Positions 14,992 through 20,782 of a DNA stretch of 20,782 nt are shown here, piece after piece. Made by a program: the position numbers and the translations under genes. Source of the DNA: a virus; IMG/VR virus record IMGVR_UViG_3300020442_002243, positions 1 to 20,782 of that record; one strand, 5' to 3'. Positions within the stretch are counted from its first letter, which is position 1, and each line of letters opens with the position of its first letter. The notes beneath the pieces were generated by a model. It had not been told where the DNA came from. It ran no database searches and saw nothing but the letters and a program-made list of their open reading frames with translations.

Positions 14992-16814
14992 TATTGTTGC
15001 AATTTATCGAAAACTAATTGTTTCCATAATCTATTTACCACAGAAAGAGTATTGTCTTCTGCAAGATCCAACCCACTCTCAGATACTATTGGTGGAGATT
15101 GTTGATTCATCTGAGATTTTTTCACCATAATAATTTTTGTGCCTTGTCTTACTGGAGTAAGTGTATCCAAATATTTAAGTGGATTCATAGTTCCTTCAAA
15201 TCCATAACTTTCACTACCACCTTTTCTTATCTCATAGTGGAATACTCCTGTTTGATGAGTACCTCTCTGAATTGGTGTTCCTGGTTGAACTTTATCACCA
15301 ACACTAACTAAGTTCTCAGATCCTTCTGCAATTCTTTCAGTTACACCCAGTTTCTTATTATAAATGTCAACATAATTACCATAACCTTCATCAGAATCTT
15401 TCAAAATTCTCACAACTTTTCCACCAATTCTAGAATAGAAAGTATCATTTGGTCCAGCATCAAAGTCTTGACCAGCATGTCTTCTTGCACCTTGATCTCT
15501 TGAAGCTCCATAATTCTGCCCTTCCAATGTATTAGTTGGTGGCAGATTGGGAAGCATTGTCGATTGTGGTTGTGTCTTAGCAGTCTGTGATGCCTTGACT
15601 TTTGAATCATAAAGGTTCTTGAGTGTTTCATATCTCTTAACTGGTTGACCATATGTACTTCTACCAGCAACATTAGGAATAGATGCCCATTCAGGTGAAA
15701 GTGCAGCAGATATTTCTCTACTAAATCCCATCGATTTCAATGCTTGTAAAGTAACACCTCTTTGTTGACACAAAGTTACTGCTCCTTTATCCTGATTACT
15801 AGGCGACATATTCATACCACCGGTTTCTGGAATATTTCCACCAGCAGCACAGGCACCACCTAATCCAATCCAAGTTCTAGGCATAAATTGATACCTACCA
15901 AAGGCAGCACTAGCATATCCAGGAGTTCTTTTTACTATGTTGGGGTGCTTACTCAGATCTTCTGTTTGATCAAAACCAAAGTGAGTATTATATCCATTGT
16001 TTGGTTGATCAAAAGTTCCTTCAGCAAAAGCAATAACATCTAAAAGAGCTCTCCATTCTATTGCTAATCCTGCTCCAGGAACTGCACCAGAACCTGTTAT
16101 TACTGCAGGTTTAGGATCTGGTGGTCTTCCTTGACCGTAAGTTCCTTCTCCAAATGATGTTCCATCTTTTCCATCCCCAGTATTTGCTTGAGCATCAGGT
16201 CCTGTACTTCCAAAAGGTGGAATCACTTGACCACTATATGCTCCTTTTCCTTCTTCATCTATAAGTGGTGTTGTAAGTAACTTAGCACTCTCATCAAGTT
16301 CTCCTGCAATGCTATTAAACTCTTTGGTAATTTCTTCCCATGCCTTATTGAGTCTTCCTTGAGAATCATTAAAATCAAACTCTTTTAAATTCGTAAACGC
16401 TGCAACTATAAGGTCCTTCATTCCAGTAAATATTCCCTTCACCGAATCAAATATGTTAACTGCTATTTCTTTAAATTTCTCTGCTCTAGCAAGAAATTCT
16501 TGACCATAACCAATTAAAGTTGGGAGATTATTAAGTAACCATCCTGCGGCAAGATATCCCATAAACTTCAATATTCTTCCCAAAAGATCCTTTCCTGCAC
16601 CAGCGATCTTAGTCAACCCAATTCTACCAGAGAATGATTTTACAAGATTGGAAGCTTCAAGAGCACTTTCATTTGCTCTTCTTCTTGTATTCTCTTTTCT
16701 CCTTCTTTTTAAAGTAAGACTTTTACGAAATTGTTTCTCATTAAACTTCTTTCGCTTAACGATCAAACTTCTTATATTTTCTAAGTTTTCTTCTATTGAT
16801 TTATTGACGCTCAT
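14991..16814 (-). CDS. Hub lysozyme: GH104 (lambda R-like) domain plus degenerate M23 peptidase domain
   Basis: Residues 1-60 are highly basic and helical, followed by a hydrophobic segment (ILKFMGYLAAGWLLNN, 81-96). About 250-400 match lambda R-type murein transglycosylases: ALLDVIAFAEGT with the catalytic-type Glu at 265, SAAFGRYQF (302-310), SPSNQDKGA (337-345), WASIP (376-380) and YGQ (388-390). About 430-550 match M23/LytM endopeptidases: HAGQDFD (H446, D450) and VFHYEIR (H526) keep the three zinc ligands, but the two catalytic His positions appear as V524 and, in the RIAEGSEN stretch, none. The protein probably replaces the lysozyme of T4 gp5 and digests peptidoglycan during DNA entry. 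A GGAG ribosome binding site at 16823-16826 lies 8 bases before the ATG. Confidence 0.85.
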   Translation of the reverse strand: MSVNKSIEENLENIRSLIVKRKKFNEKQFRKSLTLKRRRKENTRRRANESALEASNLVKSFSGRIGLTKIAGAGKDLLGRILKFMGYLAAGWLLNNLPTLIGYGQEFLARAEKFKEIAVNIFDSVKGIFTGMKDLIVAAFTNLKEFDFNDSQGRLNKAWEEITKEFNSIAGELDESAKLLTTPLIDEEGKGAYSGQVIPPFGSTGPDAQANTGDGKDGTSFGEGTYGQGRPPDPKPAVITGSGAVPGAGLAIEWRALLDVIAFAEGTFDQPNNGYNTHFGFDQTEDLSKHPNIVKRTPGYASAAFGRYQFMPRTWIGLGGACAAGGNIPETGGMNMSPSNQDKGAVTLCQQRGVTLQALKSMGFSREISAALSPEWASIPNVAGRSTYGQPVKRYETLKNLYDSKVKASQTAKTQPQSTMLPNLPPTNTLEGQNYGASRDQGARRHAGQDFDAGPNDTFYSRIGGKVVRILKDSDEGYGNYVDIYNKKLGVTERIAEGSENLVSVGDKVQPGTPIQRGTHQTGVFHYEIRKGGSESYGFEGTMNPLKYLDTLTPVRQGTKIIMVKKSQMNQQSPPIVSESGLDLAEDNTLSVVNRLWKQLVFDKLQQ

Positions 16815-16819
16815 TTATA

Positions 16820-18148
16820 TTACTCCACCAAATTAAAAAGATTTTTTGCGGTAGATGTATATTGGTTATCTAAATCTGAAGAACTAATAGCAGGAACATC
16901 TGTTCCACTATCAACTGCACCACCAGGATTCCATGAACCAACTCCATCACTAGGTCCATCTTCAACATAAACTATTTCTGGTGGCATATCCATCAATGTT
17001 AGATCTTTAAACTTCTGATTTATTTTTGAGAAGTTAAGATGATCAAGTTTATTTTCAGGCTCAAAGTAGTATCCCTCATCAAACTCAGACTTAATAGCAC
17101 CAACAGTGAATGCTGCTGAAAGAGCCTGAGTATATCCACTAGGGAAAAGATTAGCAACTCCACCAGCGGCATACATTCCAGCAGCTTCTGTATTCCCACG
17201 CATATATGCCTTAACGGCATCATAAAAATCAACTGCAGATCCTATAACAGGGAATGACCCGGCTAAAATTCTACCACCAAATCTCTGACCAACTTTAACA
17301 CCTGTCTTTTGAGCAGCGGTCTCTGCCAATTCAGAACCAATTTTTTTACCAAATACCTTAGCACCTAATGCTGCAAATTTATTTGAAACCTTAATACCAA
17401 GTTTTTTTGCAAAATCAGGAGCAACTGCAGCAAATCCTGCTCTTATTGTCTTAAAAGTAACCTTAGCAAGTTTGCCTAAAAGTTGAAAAGATTTTCTTGC
17501 TCCCTTAATAAGTAATTTTCCTATAGATTTACCTATTCCCAAAAATGACCTAATAAGTCTATTAATCCCTCGCCAAACAGCACCAACTAGAGTAACTGCT
17601 TTAGTAATTTTATCTATGATATTATCTTTAATTTTCTTTAATTCATCTATTGCCCCATCACGGGCTGCTTCCAAAGCCTTAAGACCTTGATTTGCTAACC
17701 AACCTACACCTAATAAAAGGAAGAAATTCTTTATACGATCAAATATATTACCAAGTTTGTTCTGAACTTTCTGAACAGGTTTTTCTATAGCAGAGGATAT
17801 TTTATCACCAACACCTTCAAGTGCAGCCTCAGATGCTTCTCTACGATTATTTCTAGTTTCTTGTGCTATTCTCTTTTGCTCAGATAATACTCTAAGTTTT
17901 TCTTCCTCAGATTCCAACAATAAGAGACCGTAGATATTAGTCAGACCATTATTGATATTGACTAATTGAGTCTGCAGATTTATTATTTGATCTTGTAAAG
18001 AAATATCGCTCTGATTGTTCTCTTGTATTAATTTCTGCTGATCTATTAAAGCCTGCTGTGGACGTACTAATCTAGATCCACCAGAAAAACGTGCTCTGGT
18101 GGCAGTGCCTCTATTCCCAAATAGTGATCGCAGGCTCAGTCTAGCCAT
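16820..18148 (-). CDS. Helical tape-measure-like tail/hub protein, 442 residues
   Basis: The protein is basic and largely helical. Residues 35-110 look like a coiled coil (QQKLIQENNQSDISLQDQII, LQTQLVNINN, EEEKLRVLSEQKR). Residues 141-160 are hydrophobic (FFLLLGVGWLANQGLKALE), 240-290 are Lys/Gly/Ala-rich, and 289-352 form a Gly/Ala-rich hydrophobic segment like a membrane hairpin (VIGSAVDFYDAVKAY, AAGMYAAGGVANLFPSGY). The C-terminal 50 residues are acidic. Lying after the putative frameshifted chaperone and before the hub, it occupies the place of a tape measure, but at 442 residues it is shorter than T4 gp29 (590). A hub component is the alternative. The upstream stop overlaps its start by 8 bases. 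Confidence 0.72.
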   Translation of the reverse strand: MARLSLRSLFGNRGTATRARFSGGSRLVRPQQALIDQQKLIQENNQSDISLQDQIINLQTQLVNINNGLTNIYGLLLLESEEEKLRVLSEQKRIAQETRNNRREASEAALEGVGDKISSAIEKPVQKVQNKLGNIFDRIKNFFLLLGVGWLANQGLKALEAARDGAIDELKKIKDNIIDKITKAVTLVGAVWRGINRLIRSFLGIGKSIGKLLIKGARKSFQLLGKLAKVTFKTIRAGFAAVAPDFAKKLGIKVSNKFAALGAKVFGKKIGSELAETAAQKTGVKVGQRFGGRILAGSFPVIGSAVDFYDAVKAYMRGNTEAAGMYAAGGVANLFPSGYTQALSAAFTVGAIKSEFDEGYYFEPENKLDHLNFSKINQKFKDLTLMDMPPEIVYVEDGPSDGVGSWNPGGAVDSGTDVPAISSSDLDNQYTSTAKNLFNLVE

Positions 18149-18314
18149 TTTGTTGTGCTTTTAAGTTTTCCTCTTCAATGTATTGCGCTAGGAGAGTAAC
18201 ATATATTTCTCGTTCCCAAGGCATCATATTTTCTAGTTCTGTTAATGAGTATTTATGATGCTGCATCAAAGAAAAATTAGTTTTGTAGTATGACTCAAGA
18301 CTTTCATGAGCCAT
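18141..18314 (-). CDS. Small tail assembly chaperone-like ORF, 57 residues
   Basis: The 57-residue ORF (MAHESLESYYKTNFSLMQHH, then YSLTELENMMPWEREIYVTLLAQYI) is helical. It lies between the gp26-like gene and the tape-measure-like gene, where tail assembly chaperone second parts occur in other phages. Its ATG is 2 bases after the gp26-like stop and no Shine-Dalgarno sequence precedes it. It lies in the -1 frame relative to gp26-like, with no stop between, so a slip at 18323-18329 would join RLA plus this ORF to the upstream protein. Its stop overlaps the next start by 8 bases. Whether it is made alone, as a fusion, or both cannot be decided from sequence. Confidence 0.8.
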   Translation of the reverse strand: MAHESLESYYKTNFSLMQHHKYSLTELENMMPWEREIYVTLLAQYIEEENLKAQQNG

Positions 18315-18329
18315 CGCTAAGCGAAAAAA
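18292..18329 (-). promoter_or_regulatory. Candidate -1 programmed frameshift site (slippery heptamer plus stem-loop)
   Basis: On the minus strand the end of the gp26-like gene reads TCT TTT TTC GCT TAG. The heptamer T-TTT-TTC (18323-18329) fits the X-XXY-YYZ rule in the correct frame. Ten bases after it, GGCTCA (18307-18312) can pair with TGAGTC (18292-18297) across a 9-base loop, giving a possible stimulatory hairpin. Slippage would give a 298-residue fusion instead of the 239-residue product. Confidence 0.6.
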
Positions 18330-19036
18330 GATGTTAATCCTTCCAGCGTAACATCACTCTCAACACCAGTCTTTGGATTTTTAATCGTAATGGTATGAGC
18401 CAACTTAGGCATAGTCTCAAAGAAAGTTTCAATTTCTTTGAATTGTGTAGACGTAAGTTGCTCCAAAAATTCTCTCAACTCTTTAGGTGTTGAATCAGAA
18501 CTTGCCCAAGATTCCTCTTCATTATAAATTTGTTCGATGCATCCAGTAATCATACCAAAGGTATCATCAATACTCATATCTTCTTCGTTTGAGAAGTTAC
18601 TCTTTACAAATTCATTCAATGAAGGATACTTCATACGAAGAGTCAATTCATCATCGAGTTTAATATCTCTATTATGCTTTGGATCCTTAACAACTTTAAT
18701 CTCATCGAGATTAATCACCATAGGAACTTGAGTCTCCTCATCATCTGGACAAGTAACCATTACCTCAACTTCTTCACCAACAGACTTACCACGAATGTTG
18801 AGAAACAAATATTCAATATCAAAAGTAGAAAGTTTATCTACTTTCACACCACGAGTAATGATACAGTTATTGATTACATTCTTTACAGATTCAGCAATCT
18901 CTTTAGGGTCATTAGTCTCCATAGCAAGGAGAAGAATTTTTTCTTCTTTTACTAGGAATGGACGATACTTAATTTTCTTCTTAGTTGATGGTATTTCCAA
19001 TTCATATGTTGGAGTTGCAATTTTTGGTAAAGGCAT
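18317..19036 (-). CDS. 26: gp26-like baseplate hub / tail assembly protein
   Basis: The 239-residue protein matches the T4 gp26 baseplate family in the form seen in T4-like cyanophages: MPLPKIATPTYELEIPSTKK, KYRPFLVKEEKILLLAMET, NCIITRGVKVDKLSTFDIEYLFLNIRGKSVGE, a CPDDEETQV loop, LRMKYPSLNEF and EFLEQLTSTQFKEIETFFETMPKL near the C-terminus. T4 gp26 has 208 residues. It would act in assembling the baseplate hub. It ends TSFFA on a T-rich run that may allow -1 slippage into the next ORF. A late-promoter-like box lies at 19057-19064; the ATG has no strong ribosome binding site. The palindrome TGAGTGACTCA just before the start may affect initiation. Confidence 0.88.
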   Translation of the reverse strand: MPLPKIATPTYELEIPSTKKKIKYRPFLVKEEKILLLAMETNDPKEIAESVKNVINNCIITRGVKVDKLSTFDIEYLFLNIRGKSVGEEVEVMVTCPDDEETQVPMVINLDEIKVVKDPKHNRDIKLDDELTLRMKYPSLNEFVKSNFSNEEDMSIDDTFGMITGCIEQIYNEEESWASSDSTPKELREFLEQLTSTQFKEIETFFETMPKLAHTITIKNPKTGVESDVTLEGLTSFFA

Positions 19037-19039
19037 AAT

Positions 19040-19050
19040 GAGTCACTCAG
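19040..19050. other. Perfect 11-base palindrome before the gp26-like start
   Basis: TGAGTGACTCA is an odd-length palindrome with a single central base, about 4 bases upstream of the gp26-like ATG. It could be an operator or RNA structure, but a hairpin loop this tight is unlikely and it may be chance. Confidence 0.3.
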
Positions 19051-19056
19051 TGTGAT

Positions 19057-19064
19057 TATTTATT
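19057..19064 (-). promoter_or_regulatory. Candidate late promoter (AATAAATA)
   Basis: AATAAATA on the minus strand differs from the T4 late box at one position and lies about 21 bases before the ATG of the gp26-like gene, directly after the stop of the preceding gene. Confidence 0.45.
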
Positions 19065-19066
19065 GG

Positions 19067-19873
19067 TTAAAAATTAGTGTTTATATCTGGAATATCAACA
19101 CCAATATCTGTATTAAACGCTTGTTCAGCATCGACAGTAGCAGAAAAAGCTGATGTAGAATAATTTGGAAAACCAGTCGAACTTGTTGGTTCAAAGAAGA
19201 ATGGATTTCTTCCACCATAGTTTCCAATGATGTGTTCATTCACACTATCAACCTTTCCAATAATAAATCTATCGAAATAGAATTGAACAGACATTTTCAT
19301 CACCTGAGAACCCTCATATGATATGGGAATCTCATTAATCTGGAATGGATACAGACCTACAAAGTTATATTCTACAAAGGTTTGATAGTCTCTATCAAAT
19401 TTAAAAATCTTTGTTAGATTTGACTTATACTCTTGAGGATATTGCATCCTGACAAAGTAGTTTAAATTGTTTTCCGATATTGCTGGTCTTTCATTTACAA
19501 TTCCAATTGGATTAGTAGATCCAGAAGCAATGAAATCAACCCAACTTTCAATGAACTTGAGGTTTCTATATCTAGTATCGACATAGAACTCAAGAGTAAT
19601 CTCATTATACTGTTTAGTATGAGCAAACTTCTCAGTGATGCCCATATAATTACCAGTCACATTACCACTAGCAAGTCTTGCTGTTGGGATAATCGCATTG
19701 AAACACAATAATCCAGCATCCTCTGCTGCAAATCTACTGCCGACACTTCGATCTGCCAGATATCGAATCAACTCTGATGGAAGTCCACCAAATCTAACTT
19801 CATAATGGGACGTTTGTGCAACATTCGTCAGAAGTGACTTAACTTCTGATATTTTACGGGGTATTATTGACAC
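19067..19873 (-). CDS. Tail-tube-fold baseplate protein (gp48/gp54 candidate)
   Basis: The 268-residue protein opens MSIIPRKISEVKSLLTNVAQTSHYEVRFGGLP and contains LCFNAIIPTARLASGNVTGNYMGITEKFAHTKQYNEITLEFYVDTRYRNLKFIESWVDFIASG, then a KIFKFDRDYQTFVEYNFVGLYPFQINEIPISYEG stretch. The pattern of IP, a beta-hairpin, EFYVD...FIESW and F.G.YP...IP.SY is that of tail-tube-type proteins, larger than T4 gp19 (163 residues) and closer to the baseplate tube proteins gp48/gp54. It probably sits where hub and tube meet, but I cannot choose between those two. It starts at GTG (19871-19873) with AAGG as a ribosome binding site 8 bases upstream; no in-frame ATG fits better. It heads the minus-strand run, divergent from gp4. 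Confidence 0.8.
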   Translation of the reverse strand: MSIIPRKISEVKSLLTNVAQTSHYEVRFGGLPSELIRYLADRSVGSRFAAEDAGLLCFNAIIPTARLASGNVTGNYMGITEKFAHTKQYNEITLEFYVDTRYRNLKFIESWVDFIASGSTNPIGIVNERPAISENNLNYFVRMQYPQEYKSNLTKIFKFDRDYQTFVEYNFVGLYPFQINEIPISYEGSQVMKMSVQFYFDRFIIGKVDSVNEHIIGNYGGRNPFFFEPTSSTGFPNYSTSAFSATVDAEQAFNTDIGVDIPDINTNF

Positions 19874-19895
19874 TCTAAATACCTTATATGAGTCT

Positions 19896-19903
19896 TAGTT
19901 ATA
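19896..19903 (-). promoter_or_regulatory. Weak late-promoter-like box in divergent intergenic region
   Basis: TATAACTA on the minus strand is one mismatch from TATAAATA and lies 23 bases before the GTG start of the tail-tube-fold gene, in the 39-base divergent gap. A promoter is expected here, since genes run both ways, but the match is modest. No equally good box is seen for the plus strand. Confidence 0.35.
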
Positions 19904-19912
19904 GTTATTTAG

Positions 19913-20347
19913 ATGTCGTATAAAGGAAAATTTCAACCGTCATATCCAAAAAAGTATAAAGGTAATCCAGCAAACATCATATATCGTTCTTTATGGGAAA
20001 GAAAGTTTATGGTGTACTGCGACAAAAATGAAAATATACTAGAATGGGCAAGTGAAGAAATAGCGTTACCGTATCGCTCTCCAGTTGATAATCGAGTTCA
20101 TAGATACTTTCCAGATTTTTATATCAAATATAAAGATACGAGTGGAAAAATAAAAAGTTCTCTGATTGAAATCAAACCAAAGAGACAAACTGCTCCACCA
20201 AAGAAACCAACCAGACAAAATAAAACGTATATCAGAGAAGTTTACGAGTACGCAAAAAATCAATCTAAATGGAAAGCAGCAGAAGAATATTGTGCTGATC
20301 GTGGTTGGGAATTTAAAGTTCTTACTGAAAGGGAATTAGATGTATGA
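19913..20347 (+). CDS. 4: gp4-like head completion nuclease-fold protein
   Basis: The 144-residue protein has the form of T4 gp4, a head completion protein with a TnsA-like, PD-(D/E)XK-type nuclease fold. Visible elements are IIYRSLWERKFMVYCD with Glu at 29, EWASEEIALPY, the motif RYFPDFYI with Asp at 68, and the core strand LIEIKPK with Glu 86 and Lys 88. The C-terminal part (YAKNQSKWKAAEEYCADRGWEFKVL) is the helix and strand that close the fold. T4 gp4 is about 150 residues, so this is full length. It is thought to act on DNA ends or the portal when heads are finished and joined to tails. It begins a plus-strand unit and overlaps the next gene by 4 bases. Confidence 0.9.
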   Translation: MSYKGKFQPSYPKKYKGNPANIIYRSLWERKFMVYCDKNENILEWASEEIALPYRSPVDNRVHRYFPDFYIKYKDTSGKIKSSLIEIKPKRQTAPPKKPTRQNKTYIREVYEYAKNQSKWKAAEEYCADRGWEFKVLTERELDV

Positions 20348-20691
20348 GTAGAGTAAATGAAATTGTAGCAAATCTAGTTGGGAATGAAGACCCCGATGAT
20401 TTGATGCTGGAAATTTTAGAAGTATTAACTGAAAGTGAGATAATCCCAGAGAGTGGTAGTTACTATACATTCATCTATAAACCCAAAACACCAGATATAC
20501 AATACGATGAACATCCTCTTGTAGCAGTTACAGATATCTTCTCTTGGGGATTTCGTGGATTCAACTATCACTGGGGTGAAATGCGTCAGTATACTTGGAA
20601 TGAAGTGATAGGACAAATGCATGTTGTAAGAAGAAGTGAACTAGATGATATGAGAACCATTCCTTATGGAAAAATCAGACTAAATAGTTAG
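20344..20691 (+). CDS. Conserved-looking hypothetical protein, 115 residues
   Basis: The protein begins with a helical part (NEIVANLVGNEDPDDLMLEIL, then EVLTESEIIP) and continues with an aromatic beta-rich part: YYTFIYKPKTPDIQYDEHPLVAV (residues 40-62), DIFSWGFRGFNYHWGEMRQYTW (64-85), and a final IPYGKIRL. The W-G-F-x-G-F-N-Y-H-W-G motif and the preceding Y-D-E-H-P are distinctive and suggest a conserved fold, but I do not know its name. It is translated from an ATGA overlap with the gp4-like gene, so the two products are probably made together. A role in head or baseplate morphogenesis is inferred only from this coupling and location. Confidence 0.8.
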   Translation: MSRVNEIVANLVGNEDPDDLMLEILEVLTESEIIPESGSYYTFIYKPKTPDIQYDEHPLVAVTDIFSWGFRGFNYHWGEMRQYTWNEVIGQMHVVRRSELDDMRTIPYGKIRLNS

Positions 20692-20701
20692 AAAAAATAT
20701 A

Positions 20702-20782
20702 ATGTCTGTTTTTCGATATCCACTAAGAAAACTAGATACTGCCGAAGATTATATCCAAATTGATATTCTAGATTATGTTCCT
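20702..20782 (+). CDS. Truncated structural ORF, first 27 codons
   Basis: An open frame begins at an ATG 10 bases after the preceding stop and reads MSVFRYPLRKLDTADEY-like sequence: exactly MSVFRYPLRKLDTAEDYIQI and then DILDYVP to the window edge. The opening MSVFRYP is familiar from structural proteins of T4-like cyanophages, though 27 residues are too few for a sure call. The upstream bases are A-rich (AGAAAAAATATA) with no good ribosome binding site. It continues the plus-strand unit of the gp4-like gene. Confidence 0.68.
   Translation, partial: MSVFRYPLRKLDTAEDYIQIDILDYVP

Noticed and set aside
18250-18257. Late-box-like CATAAATA inside the 57-residue ORF
   Set aside because: It lies within a coding region about 100 bases before the next start, and such AT-rich octamers are expected by chance.

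Overview
The window is a segment of a T4-like myovirus genome, most likely a marine cyanophage infecting Synechococcus or Prochlorococcus. The evidence is a run of T4-type baseplate and tail genes (homologues of gp4, gp5, gp26 and gp27), an AT-rich sequence, T4-type late promoter boxes (TATAAATA and close variants), Pro-poor collagen-like tail fibres with Gly-X-Gln triplets, and a small tRNA cluster. The host is inferred from protein style and gene order, not proven by the sequence.

Layout, read in the direction of transcription. From about 19.9 kb down to 1 nearly all genes lie on the minus strand, packed with overlaps or gaps of a few bases. First comes the baseplate hub block: a tail-tube-fold baseplate protein (19067-19873), gp26-like protein (18317-19036), a 57-residue ORF that can be joined to it by a -1 frameshift (18141-18314), a helical tape-measure-like protein (16820-18148), a large hub protein with a phage-lambda-R-type lysozyme domain and a degenerate M23 peptidase domain (14991-16814), a gp27-like hub protein (13654-14991), a gp5-like OB-fold hub protein (11784-13661) and a small beta-helical needle protein (11204-11782). 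Together these supply the parts of the T4 cell-puncturing device, distributed over separate polypeptides.

Next is the fibre and adhesin block (1175-11202): an 869-residue beta-helix protein, a 326-residue structural protein, two collagen-like fibre proteins (the second ending in a phage collar domain), a LamG-like lectin protein between them, a small fibre-tip-like protein, and a seven-repeat beta-propeller protein. These probably decide host recognition.

Between 456 and 1151 sits a different sort of module: a near-consensus sigma-70 promoter, two small ORFs (one resembling a Phd/YefM antitoxin) and three tandem tRNAs (Ile-UAU, Met-CAU, Leu-UAA). It looks like a host-polymerase-driven early island within late structural genes. 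After it come a 106-residue unknown and the first 33 codons of a further structural gene that runs off the left end.

At the right end (19913-20782) the strand switches. A divergent operon starts with the gp4-like head-completion nuclease, then a conserved-looking 115-residue unknown, then a truncated structural ORF. No integrase, transposon, CRISPR array or lysogeny gene is visible.
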